From: Paludibacter sp.
GTDB lineage: Bacteria; Bacteroidota; Bacteroidia; Bacteroidales; Paludibacteraceae
DNA: 21,382 nucleotides
Direction of reading: 5' to 3'
Assembly (NCBI GenBank): GCA_030655595.1
Contig: JAUSNQ010000060.1
Span: 1 to 21,382 of the forward strand
Positions 5,638 to 12,542 of the stretch are shown here, piece by piece. Each line of letters starts with the position of its first letter. Positions within the stretch are counted from its first letter, which is position 1. The position numbers and the translations under genes were made by a program. The notes beneath the pieces are model-generated. The model searched no databases and was not told the DNA's origin. It saw nothing but the letters and a program-made list of their open reading frames with translations.

Positions 5638-7785
5638 ATGAGAAAAATTGGCTTTCTTTTGCTCTGCATTTGCTGCTTTGGCACATTATCCGCCGACATC
5701 AACGTCAAATCCTTCCGTCGTCTTGATAACGATTTGGATGCACGGGTGAATTATCCCCTGAAAGATCGGGACGGACAGTTTTGTGCGATAATCAAAGTAG
5801 TGACCACACAGACAGGATTCAACTTCGATGGCGGACAACTTGGTATTGTGAAAACCGTACAAAAACCATCCGAGATATGGGTCTATGTTCCTTATGGGTT
5901 GAAACGATTATCCATCTTTCATCCGCAACTTGGGCAGTTGCGCGACTATATGATTCCCCTCAGTATTGAAAAAGAAACCGTTTATGAATTGGTGCTGATT
6001 ACCGGAAAGGTAACCACCATCGTGGAGGAAACCATCGAAAGTCAGTGGCTCGTTATTACCCCTGAGCCGGCAGATGCTGCTATATACATGGATGATATTT
6101 ACATCAAGACAGGAGTACATCAGGCTAAGATGAAGCCGGGAAATTATACTTATCGGGTAGAAGCTCCACTTTATCATACGGAAGTAGGAATGGTGGAGAT
6201 ATCAAATGCGAAGAAAGAGTTGAACATCAAACTAAAACCAAATTTTGGTTATGTTACAGTGAACAGCACACCAGAAAGTGGAGCCCAGGTTTTTATTGAT
6301 AACAAGCCTTTGTCAAAGCTTACACCCATGACTACGGATGCGTTGAAAAGTGGGGAATACACGGTGAAGGTAATGAAAGAAATGTATCAACCTTTTGCAC
6401 AAAAAGTGCTGGTAAACGATGCACAAACAAGCACCATTAACGGGGTACTTCAGCCGAATTTTGCGGAACTTACGCTAAATGCACCGCTCAACGCACCCCT
6501 ATACATCAATAACGATAATAAAGGAAACGGAACATGGCAAGGTCGGTTGCCGGCTGGTGTGTTTACCGTGGAGGCAAGGTTGGCACAGCATCGTGATGCC
6601 AAACAGGATATTGAGCTTAAGATTGGCGAGGTGCGAACAGTTAATTTGCAACCTACTCCCATTTATGGCTCATTGGATGTAATCACTGATCCTCCGGGAG
6701 CAAAAATCAGTATTGATGGAAAGGATTATGGTACAACACCAAACACCATCAGCCGGTTGTTAATAGGTGATTATTCGGTGCAACTTAGTCGTCAGGGCTA
6801 TGCGCCTGTATCCAAAACCATCAGTATCACCGAGGGGAAAAGCGCGATGATAAACGAGACTTTGATTAATGGACGCGAAGTAACCATCAACTCCACACCT
6901 TCGGGAGTGAATTTATTTATTGATGGCAATGCAGTGGGCAAAACGCCTTACACAGGAAACCTGACATTTGGCAGCCATGTGCTGAAAATTGAGCGTGAAG
7001 GGAAAACGGCTGAACGTAGGGTTGAAATTGCACAAAGCGGAGGTGAAACCAACTTTACGCTGGCATTTGGACTGGCATCTTTTACCGAAACGGTTAAAGG
7101 AGTGAGTTTTGAGATGATAGCCATCAAGGGTGGAACTTTCCAGATGGGAAGCAATGATGGAGAAAGTGACGAGAAACCACTGCATCAGGTAACTGTGAGT
7201 GATTTCATGATGGGTAAAACCGAAGTAACCCAGGCTTTGTGGCAAGCGGTGATGGGTACTTCGGCTTCGCTCAGTAACCCGAGTAATTTTAAGGGTAACA
7301 ATCTGCCCGTTGAACAAGTTAGTTGGAACGATTGTCAGGAGTTTATTAAAAAGCTAAATCAACTCACCGGAAAGCAATACCGTTTGCCAACGGAAGCCGA
7401 ATGGGAATATGCGGCAGGAGGCGGAGCAACGAACCGCACAAAATGGGCGGGGACCAACAGCGAAAGTAATTTGGGGGAGTATGCCTGGTACAGTTCCAAT
7501 AGCGGAAGTAAAACTCAGCCGGTAGGCACCAAAAAACCCAACGCACTTGGACTGTATGATATGAGTGGCAATGTGTGGGAGTGGTGCAGCGACTGGTATG
7601 GGAGTGATTATTACCGTAGTAGTCCGCAAACGAATCCGCAAGGTCCTTCATCTGGTTCGTACCGCGTGGGTCGCAGTGGCAGTTGGTTCAACGATGCTAA
7701 CTACTGCCGGTCTGCGTTTCGCGGCAGCTACGGCCCCGGCGGTCGCAAGGACGATCTGGGGTTCCGTCTCGTTCTTGTCCCATAG
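5638..7785 (+). CDS. Secreted PEGA-repeat protein with C-terminal FGE/SUMF1 (CLec-fold) domain, 715 aa
   Basis: A signal peptide (MRKIGFLLLCICCFGTLSA) is followed by a short beta domain and five PEGA-like repeats beginning near residues 137, 204, 274, 342 and 412. The repeats have the pattern 'I.S.P.GA.IFIDG...G.TP', then 'G.Y.V'. From about 486 to the end is an FGE-sulfatase/SUMF1-type domain: 'GGTFQMGSNDGESDEKPLHQVTVSDFMMGKTEVTQ' in two parts, 'PVEQVSWNDCQEFIKKLN', 'YRLPTEAEWEYAA', 'YDMSGNVWEWCSDWYG' and terminal 'LGFRLVLVP'. With PEGA repeats and export, the FGE fold is more likely a C-type-lectin-like binding domain than a sulfatase activator. PEGA proteins are usually envelope or surface proteins. 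The last 40 codons differ in composition and look like a DGR variable region (see findings). Two fragments of related genes lie at 4165 and 9240. Confidence 0.9.
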   Translation: MRKIGFLLLCICCFGTLSADINVKSFRRLDNDLDARVNYPLKDRDGQFCAIIKVVTTQTGFNFDGGQLGIVKTVQKPSEIWVYVPYGLKRLSIFHPQLGQLRDYMIPLSIEKETVYELVLITGKVTTIVEETIESQWLVITPEPADAAIYMDDIYIKTGVHQAKMKPGNYTYRVEAPLYHTEVGMVEISNAKKELNIKLKPNFGYVTVNSTPESGAQVFIDNKPLSKLTPMTTDALKSGEYTVKVMKEMYQPFAQKVLVNDAQTSTINGVLQPNFAELTLNAPLNAPLYINNDNKGNGTWQGRLPAGVFTVEARLAQHRDAKQDIELKIGEVRTVNLQPTPIYGSLDVITDPPGAKISIDGKDYGTTPNTISRLLIGDYSVQLSRQGYAPVSKTISITEGKSAMINETLINGREVTINSTPSGVNLFIDGNAVGKTPYTGNLTFGSHVLKIEREGKTAERRVEIAQSGGETNFTLAFGLASFTETVKGVSFEMIAIKGGTFQMGSNDGESDEKPLHQVTVSDFMMGKTEVTQALWQAVMGTSASLSNPSNFKGNNLPVEQVSWNDCQEFIKKLNQLTGKQYRLPTEAEWEYAAGGGATNRTKWAGTNSESNLGEYAWYSSNSGSKTQPVGTKKPNALGLYDMSGNVWEWCSDWYGSDYYRSSPQTNPQGPSSGSYRVGRSGSWFNDANYCRSAFRGSYGPGGRKDDLGFRLVLVP
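7669..7767 (+). other. Candidate DGR variable region (VR) at the end of the PEGA/FGE gene
   Basis: Residues 678-710 follow the plan of DGR variable proteins with a CLec/FGE fold: 'GSW', runs of variable positions, 'YCR', 'R' and 'P' anchors, and terminal 'GFR'. Codons at 14 positions (684-686, 688-689, 694, 696-699, 701-702, 705-706) are TTC, AAC, GAT, AAC, TAC, TTT, GGC, AGC, TAC, GGC, GGC, GGT, GAC, GAT. All end in C or T, as expected if a template with AAC/AAT codons had been changed only at A. The stretch is also more GC-rich than the rest of the gene. No template repeat or reverse transcriptase is in the window. Confidence 0.45.
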
Positions 7786-7874
7786 TTCAACAGTATTGGT
7801 TTTGAGCTAAAAAAAGAAACGAGTTGTGTACAAGCGAGGGAGGGACAAGTGAAGCATATTTTGCAACATATCTC

Positions 7875-7905
7875 TTGGTTAATTCATAAGGATTAGTTAC
7901 TTTTG
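7875..7905 (+). promoter_or_regulatory. Promoter of the AbiE toxin-antitoxin operon
   Basis: TTGG at 7875-7878 and TACTTTTG (TAnnTTTG) at 7898-7905, with 20 nt from TTG to TA, fit the Bacteroidota -33/-7 consensus well. Start is expected near 7911, 20 nt before the AbiEi-like ATG. Confidence 0.65.
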
Positions 7906-7930
7906 TGAACCAAACATACGAATAATTCAG

Positions 7931-8533
7931 ATGTACAGCCCACGAAACATAAAAAATGATTTGTTATTCAGTATTTACAACGAAAACAGATCTGTTTTCA
8001 AATTGAATGATATTGCCATGTTAATTGGTGAAACAAATTTTGTGTCACTGAATAAGCGACTAAATTATTTTGTTCAGAAAGGTAAACTGTTGAATCCCAG
8101 AAAAGGCATTTATGCCAAACAAGGCTATAGCATGAATGAGTTAGCCTGTCTGCTTTATACTCCATCTTATATTTCTTTAGAGTACGTACTCCAACAAGCT
8201 GGTGTTGTATTTCAATTCAATTCGCAGATTACCGCTGTCAGTTATCTGAGTAGAAATATAGAAATTGAAGGGGTAACATTAGCATTCAGAAAAATCAAAA
8301 ATGAAGTTTTAATTGATTTATCCGGCATTGTTACAGCTGAAACGGGGGTCAGCATGGCAACACCCGAAAGGGCGTTGTTAGATACCCTTTATCTGAGCAG
8401 CCATTACTATTTTGATAATCTAAATTCGATTGATGTAAATTTGATATACAGATTATTACCAATATACCAATCAAAAACACTAACCAAACGTGTAACTAAA
8501 CTTTTTAAAGATGATCGATTTAAACAAGCATAA
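7931..8533 (+). CDS. AbiEi-family antitoxin/transcriptional regulator, 200 aa
   Basis: The protein has an N-terminal winged helix (about residues 1-65, 'VSLNKRLNYFVQKGKLLNPRKGIYAK') and the typical AbiEi_4-type body: 'YISLEYVLQQAGVV' near 77-92 and 'ATPERALLDTLYLSSHYYF' near 143-161. About 200 aa is the usual length. In type IV AbiE systems the AbiEi protein represses its own operon and counteracts the AbiEii toxin without binding it directly. The reading frame overlaps the next gene by 23 nt, the normal AbiE arrangement, and its own promoter lies just upstream. AT-rich codon use here differs from the PEGA/FGE gene before it, consistent with acquisition as a unit. Confidence 0.88.
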   Translation: MYSPRNIKNDLLFSIYNENRSVFKLNDIAMLIGETNFVSLNKRLNYFVQKGKLLNPRKGIYAKQGYSMNELACLLYTPSYISLEYVLQQAGVVFQFNSQITAVSYLSRNIEIEGVTLAFRKIKNEVLIDLSGIVTAETGVSMATPERALLDTLYLSSHYYFDNLNSIDVNLIYRLLPIYQSKTLTKRVTKLFKDDRFKQA

Positions 8534-9209
8534 ATTTTTTATGTTGCAGATTTTAAAAGAAATTTATTCCGATATAGAATTGGCTAATTATCTGGGATTT
8601 AAAGGTGGAACAGCCCTGATGTTTTTCTATGATTTGCCGAGGTTTTCTGTGGATTTAGATTTTAATCTGATAAATCCGGAGAAGGAGGAACTGGTATATC
8701 AAAAAATTCGAAACATATTGTTGAAATACGGAACCATACACGATGAAGCTATGAAGTTTTATGGACCTCTGATTGTGCTTGATTACGGGGTTGGGGAAAG
8801 GAAACTGAAAGTTGAAATATCTAACCGCGAGTTTGACAACCATTACGAGATTAAAAACCTGTTGGGGATTCGTATGAAGGTCATGACACTGCCCGATATG
8901 TTTGCCCATAAGTTATGCGCTTTGCTTGATCGGAATGAATTAACAAATCGGGATATTTTTGATGTGCATTATTTCATGAAGCAACGTACACCAATAAATA
9001 AACAGTTGATTGAGATGCGGATGCAAACATCGTGGGAAGAATATCTTCAAAAATGCATTTATAGCCTTGAAAAAAAATCTGATAAAGGGATGTTGAATGG
9101 ATTAGGTGAATTGATGGATGATGAAACAAAAAAGTTTGTCCGCTCAAAATTGCGCACCGAAACGATTGATTTGTTGCTTCTGTACAGAGAATTTCCGATT
9201 TTTGCTTAA
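8511..9209 (+). CDS. AbiEii-family nucleotidyltransferase toxin, 232 aa
   Basis: A DNA polymerase-beta-type nucleotidyltransferase signature is clear: 'FKGGTALMFFYDLPRFSVDLDFNL' in the region of residues 30-53, with K31-GGT and the metal-binding pair D48 and D50. 'MFAHKLCALLDR' (K134) and 'RDIFDVHYF' (D148, D151) match AbiEii motifs III and IV. AbiEii toxins are bacteriostatic and are thought to act as nucleotidyltransferases; relatives modify tRNA. All key residues are present, so it should be active. The ATG at 8511 overlaps the end of the AbiEi gene by 23 nt, suggesting coupled translation. AbiE systems give abortive infection against phages. Confidence 0.9.
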   Translation: MIDLNKHKFFMLQILKEIYSDIELANYLGFKGGTALMFFYDLPRFSVDLDFNLINPEKEELVYQKIRNILLKYGTIHDEAMKFYGPLIVLDYGVGERKLKVEISNREFDNHYEIKNLLGIRMKVMTLPDMFAHKLCALLDRNELTNRDIFDVHYFMKQRTPINKQLIEMRMQTSWEEYLQKCIYSLEKKSDKGMLNGLGELMDDETKKFVRSKLRTETIDLLLLYREFPIFA

Positions 9210-9239
9210 CAACACATTAACCTGTAAAATATATCTTTC

Positions 9240-9338
9240 ATGAGAAACATATTCATCCTGTTATTCAGCATTTGCTGCTTTGTCACGTTAACCGCCCACA
9301 TCGCAGTCAAATCTTATCAGCAAGCAAAAATTTCCTGA
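9240..9338 (+). pseudogene. 5' fragment of a PEGA/FGE gene (signal-peptide end only)
   Basis: A 32-codon frame encodes MRNIFILLFSICCFVTLTAH followed by 'IAVKSYQQAKIS'. The first 26 or so residues match the start of the 715-aa PEGA/FGE protein (MRKIGFLLLCICCFGTLSAD, 'INVKSFRR'). Similarity ends at about 9311, right where the stop codon of the minus-strand ATPase gene (9307-9309) begins. The rest of the gene is absent, so this is a truncated paralogue and not a functional gene. Confidence 0.75.
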
Positions 9339-10521
9339 CGGGTATAACTTTAATTCCTTCAATCGAATTGCCTTGAAAGTCATCTTCTGTGATGATCCAT
9401 TTGGGATAATTGTCCTGAATTTTTAATAAATTACCAAATTCCCGATCGAATGTTTTTTGGTTATCAATGCCTTGTGTTACCTGGACATAAATCCGTTCGC
9501 CTTTTCTTTCTCCTATAAAATCAATTTCATATACATTCAGCGAACCGACATTTACTTTGTAACCGAGGTAGAGCAAATGGTTGTAAACTACGTTTTCGAG
9601 CAGTTTTGCTCTGTCGGTTGCCTTAAAACCTATGACTGCATTTCTCAATCCTAAATTCTCAAAATAGTATTTCTCCCCAATTTCAAAAAATCTTTTCCCT
9701 GTAATATCATACCTGCGAACTGCATGAATCAGAAAAGCACTTTTCAGATATTCTACATAATTTTGTATCTGTACGCTTGTAATCGATACTTGTTGTGATT
9801 TGAGGTAGTCGCTGATTTTTTTTGCTGAAAAAAGTGATCCGATATTGTCTGCCAAGAACAACACCAATTGTTCGAAAAATGCAATATTTCTTAGTTTGTT
9901 GCGTGTTACAACGTCCCTGAGTAATATCGTCGAGTAAATACTGTAAAGATAATCCCACGCAACTTCATCGGTTAATGCAAGATTGACCAGATAAGGCAAG
10001 CCGCCGTATTTGATGAATAAGAGATAACTTTCATTAGAATCGACAAGTGTATGAAATTCAAGGAATTCGCAATAGGATAAACTGTAAATTGGGAACTCAA
10101 TATACCTGCCTCCGAGATAAGTCGCGAGCTCACCTGATAAGAGGTTTGCATTGCTTCCAGTTATGTAAATGTCATTCCCTTCGGTTAACAGTAATGATCT
10201 TAATGCCTTCTCAAAATCAATAACATCCTGAACTTCATCGATAAAAATATAATTTGATTCGTTTTTTATACTATTTGACACAATGTATTTGTGAAGGCTA
10301 TCAGCATCTTTGATATCGCTGAAAGCAATATCTTCGCAGTTAATATAGATGATGTTTGCTTCCGGCTTTGTTTCTTTTAGTTGCTGTATCAACTGAAATA
10401 GCAAATAACTCTTTCCAACCCTGCGTTGACCGGTCATGACCTTAATAATCGATTTGTCCATGAATGGAGTAATCTGGTCAATATATCTTTTTCTGCTGAT
10501 AAGTGATGTTGGTATATACAT
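9307..10521 (-). CDS. AAA_14/DUF4143-type ATPase, 404 aa
   Basis: P-loop ATPase with Walker A 'TGQRRVGKSY' near residue 30, Walker B 'NYIFIDEVQ', and sensor 'IYITGSNANLLSGELATYLGG' (quoted in part: ITGSNANLLSGELA). It has the typical 'YGGLPYL' motif, a helical middle, and a C-terminal nuclease-like element 'EIDFIGERKGERIYVQVTQ'. In the C-terminal element the usual E-x-K is replaced by Q-x-T, which suggests the nuclease fold is degenerate. It is more distant from the 374-aa ATPase at 4365 than a recent duplicate would be. Its 3' end overlaps the PEGA/FGE 5' fragment at 9240-9338. It is likely transcribed alone from the promoter at 10610-10617. Biological role is not established for the family; links to genome defence or mobile genes are only suggestive. 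Confidence 0.9.
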   Translation of the reverse strand: MYIPTSLISRKRYIDQITPFMDKSIIKVMTGQRRVGKSYLLFQLIQQLKETKPEANIIYINCEDIAFSDIKDADSLHKYIVSNSIKNESNYIFIDEVQDVIDFEKALRSLLLTEGNDIYITGSNANLLSGELATYLGGRYIEFPIYSLSYCEFLEFHTLVDSNESYLLFIKYGGLPYLVNLALTDEVAWDYLYSIYSTILLRDVVTRNKLRNIAFFEQLVLFLADNIGSLFSAKKISDYLKSQQVSITSVQIQNYVEYLKSAFLIHAVRRYDITGKRFFEIGEKYYFENLGLRNAVIGFKATDRAKLLENVVYNHLLYLGYKVNVGSLNVYEIDFIGERKGERIYVQVTQGIDNQKTFDREFGNLLKIQDNYPKWIITEDDFQGNSIEGIKVIPVRKFLLADKI

Positions 10522-10542
10522 GGTTCTATTAGTTTAAATAAG

Positions 10543-10643
10543 TTTATATTATACTGTCGTTTAACAATATGAAATAATAAATGTTTATACTATACATACA
10601 AACTAAATGCAAATGTAAGAAATATTTATATTATAATACTGTC
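10543..10643. repeat. Near-direct repeats flanking the ATPase promoter
   Basis: TTTATATTATACTGTC at 10543-10558 and TTTATATTATAATACTGTC at 10625-10643 differ by a 3-nt insertion, and a shorter relative (TTTATACTATAC) lies at 10584-10595. On the minus strand the far copy sits just upstream of the -7 box and the near copy lies in the leader. This could be an operator pair, though the AT-rich setting raises the chance of coincidence. Confidence 0.35.
10610..10617 (-). promoter_or_regulatory. -7 box (TACATTTG) for the 404-aa ATPase
   Basis: Exact TAnnTTTG match on the minus strand. Predicted leader about 80 nt. Confidence 0.5.
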
Positions 10644-10773
10644 TTTGGTTATGTTTTGGGAAAATCTCTTACAATGTCTTGGAGATCCAGCCATATCAAA
10701 AATGGATTTTTTACCGATATTTCATTTTAAACATGCATACGCATCACTTTATGCAGATATTTTTTTATAATAC

Positions 10774-10810
10774 ATAAAGTAATTTTAAGAAAATTATTTA
10801 TCTTTGAATC
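10774..10810 (+). repeat. Promoter-region repeat, copy 2 (identical to 1190-1226)
   Basis: All 37 bases match 1190-1226, and the match includes the -7 box TATCTTTG at 10799-10806. Similarity with small indels continues to the ATG of the lipoprotein gene. Confidence 0.85.
10799..10806 (+). promoter_or_regulatory. -7 box (TATCTTTG) for the second lipoprotein operon
   Basis: Exact TAnnTTTG match at the same place as in copy 1. Expected start near 10812, leader about 67 nt. Confidence 0.65.
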
Positions 10811-10878
10811 ATCTTTCATAAATCAATACAATCATCTTTAATTATCCATATTAAAACATCATTTTAAATCAACATCTT

Positions 10879-11457
10879 ATGAAAAAAAGTATTTTGTCTT
10901 TCGTAAACGTATTCCTGCTGATTGGAATCGTTAGCTTGAGTGTGGTTTCGTGTAAAACCAAAGCATTAACTTCTCAGGATTTTGGAGAAGTGGAGATCAA
11001 GACACATTGTGCCGGACCGGAATTTCAGAGTAACAGCAAAGCGTTCAGGTTTTCAGCCATTGGCGAAAGCATGGACCAAATGACGGCCAAAAGAAAGGCC
11101 ATGAGCGAAGCGCGTGCGGGACTTGCAGCTTCTATCAATACTACGGTTAAAAGTGTTACCGATAATTATGTGAAATCGGGTAATTACAACAACAAAGAAG
11201 AGTTGATGAAAAATTACGAAGGGCTGACCCGTGAGGTGGTTGATCAAACGCTTGCCGGTACGACTGTTATCTGTGAAAAAACAACCATGACAAAAAATGG
11301 TAACTACAAGTATTATGTTTGCATCGAGCTGGGTAGTAGTGAGTTGCTTGCTTCTCTGAATAACCGCATGAGTGACAGTGAAATGCTGAAAGTTGACTAC
11401 AACTACGAAAAGTTCAAAAAGACTTTCGAAGATGAAATGAGTAAAGTAGGAAGATAA
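10879..11457 (+). CDS. LPP20-like lipoprotein, 192 aa (copy 2)
   Basis: Same length and plan as the gene at 1281: a lipoprotein signal ending in the lipobox VVSC (Cys25), then 'SAIGESMDQMTAKRKAMSEARAG', 'VDQTLAGTTVICEKTT' and 'YKYYVCIEL'. The 13 substitutions are mostly conservative and cluster around residues 84-89 and in the last 45 residues. Both copies are intact, which suggests both are under selection or the duplication is recent. It is the first gene of a plus-strand run to 16063, but a terminator directly follows it, so later genes would be made at a lower level. It is predicted to be an outer-membrane lipoprotein; function unknown. Confidence 0.85.
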   Translation: MKKSILSFVNVFLLIGIVSLSVVSCKTKALTSQDFGEVEIKTHCAGPEFQSNSKAFRFSAIGESMDQMTAKRKAMSEARAGLAASINTTVKSVTDNYVKSGNYNNKEELMKNYEGLTREVVDQTLAGTTVICEKTTMTKNGNYKYYVCIELGSSELLASLNNRMSDSEMLKVDYNYEKFKKTFEDEMSKVGR

Positions 11458-11469
11458 AATTCTATCACC

Positions 11470-11514
11470 ATCTCCCCGATTGCTGATTTGCTCAGTTCGG
11501 GGAGATATTTTTTT
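11470..11514 (+). terminator. Terminator or attenuator between lipoprotein copy 2 and the next gene
   Basis: Stem ATCTCCCCGA (11470-11479) / TCGGGGAGAT (11497-11506) with a 17-nt loop and seven Ts to 11514. It ends 6 nt before the ATG of the next gene, so the operon can only continue by readthrough. Confidence 0.8.
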
Positions 11515-11520
11515 GACCTT

Positions 11521-12480
11521 ATGCGAACCTTTTTGTTGTCAATTTGCATTTTTGCAGGATGCTTTTTCTGTTCTTCTCAGACCTACCTGAGGAAGCTGAT
11601 TGATGATATGTCGCCCCCACAGCAAGAAAAAAGTGTTCCGATACCGGTAAAAAGTACCATCCCTGCCGTTTTTGCGGCTATTTCACCTGATACATTCATT
11701 GGGATTTCCGATCCGGCCATGACGGATACCCTGGCTGCCATGAACCAGGCTTATGCTCGGGCAATTTTCATGTATGCGTTACAACAGGGTAAGGGTAGGG
11801 GGTTGACTGATTTCTTTCACGATGGCAATGACCGGGAAATTGCATCTAATTACGAAGAATTGTGCGAGCTGCAGTTGAGTTGTAGCTTACCACTCAGTCA
11901 GTGCAGTTTTGAGCATAATCAGTTGGCAAGCGGAGAAATGATTGTATTGCTCAAAGTTGATGCTCATGCACCCCAAAAAAATGTACGCTTGCAATTTGAT
12001 GGCAAGGTTGAAATGTACTCAAAAGAGATTTCGCTGGATGGAGTTAATCAATCAATCAACAGGATTTCAGTCGATAAGAGATTGGCCTTTATGCCATCGA
12101 ATATGATTCTGAACGCAAACTATCGTTATCTTGCCGATAGCCGCGGAAAAATTAGCATCGATAGTAAATTCAACGAAACAGCATCGTATTTTGATAATTA
12201 TCGCTATTTTTACCAGCCGGATGATGCAATGAGTCTGCCTGCTGAAGAATACAGGGGAGCACCGGTATATCACGGATTGTGGTATGCGTTGATGTCTGAC
12301 CTTTTCCGGCAGATATCCAAACAGTTTTTGAATGAGCAGGTGCGTGTAAAACAAGTAGGGGATCAGTACAAGTCGAATTTGATTTCGCTCAACAGGGAAA
12401 CAGGAACGTTTGATTTCAGGGTGATGATTCAACGTTTGATGTTGAAAGATAATACTTTGTACGTTTTGCTTAGTCGGTAA
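11521..12480 (+). CDS. Secreted protein with LPP20-like N-terminal motif, 319 aa
   Basis: The ATG at 11521 is chosen because an upstream in-frame TTG at 11488 lies inside the terminator hairpin. The N-terminus is an export signal: MRTFLLSICIFAGCFFCSSQ. Cleavage could follow the SSQ region, or Cys14 ('FAGC') could be a lipobox. A proline-rich linker precedes 'FIGISDPAMTDTLAAMNQAYARAIFMYAL' (near residues 60-90), which resembles the strand-plus-alanine-rich-helix of LPP20 proteins. The rest is beta-rich with 'YRYLADSRGKISIDSKF' and shows no recognised domain. No counterpart exists between the lipoprotein gene and the YfaP-like remnant in the first copy. It is followed after 62 nt by the YfaP-like gene. 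Function unknown. Confidence 0.75.
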   Translation: MRTFLLSICIFAGCFFCSSQTYLRKLIDDMSPPQQEKSVPIPVKSTIPAVFAAISPDTFIGISDPAMTDTLAAMNQAYARAIFMYALQQGKGRGLTDFFHDGNDREIASNYEELCELQLSCSLPLSQCSFEHNQLASGEMIVLLKVDAHAPQKNVRLQFDGKVEMYSKEISLDGVNQSINRISVDKRLAFMPSNMILNANYRYLADSRGKISIDSKFNETASYFDNYRYFYQPDDAMSLPAEEYRGAPVYHGLWYALMSDLFRQISKQFLNEQVRVKQVGDQYKSNLISLNRETGTFDFRVMIQRLMLKDNTLYVLLSR

Positions 12481-12542
12481 TTAATTCATAGACAATTCAT
12501 AATCAACTAAATATCAAGATATAAAACTATAAATTTAATATT

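Larger units (their letters stand above)
10522..10878. other. 357-nt intergenic region with divergent promoters
   Basis: The ATPase gene leaves leftwards and the second lipoprotein gene rightwards. The interval holds the minus-strand -7 box at 10610-10617, near-repeats on either side of it, the plus-strand -7 box at 10799-10806, and the 37-nt promoter repeat. The middle part (about 10660-10770) shows no coding frame or clear structure. Confidence 0.6.

Noticed and set aside
6913..7651. Several minus-strand frames of 68-134 codons.
   Set aside because: They are antisense shadows of the PEGA/FGE gene with low-complexity or repetitive translations and no start context.
5638..7785. Calling the FGE domain a sulfatase-activating enzyme.
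   Set aside because: The PEGA repeats, signal peptide and VR-like end fit a binding protein better, and no sulfatase gene is nearby.
7774..7849. Inverted repeat CTTGTCCC / GGGACAAG after the PEGA/FGE gene, considered as the hairpin that follows VRs in some DGRs or as a terminator.
   Set aside because: The arms are only 8 bp with a 60-nt loop and there is no T-run, so neither role is well supported.
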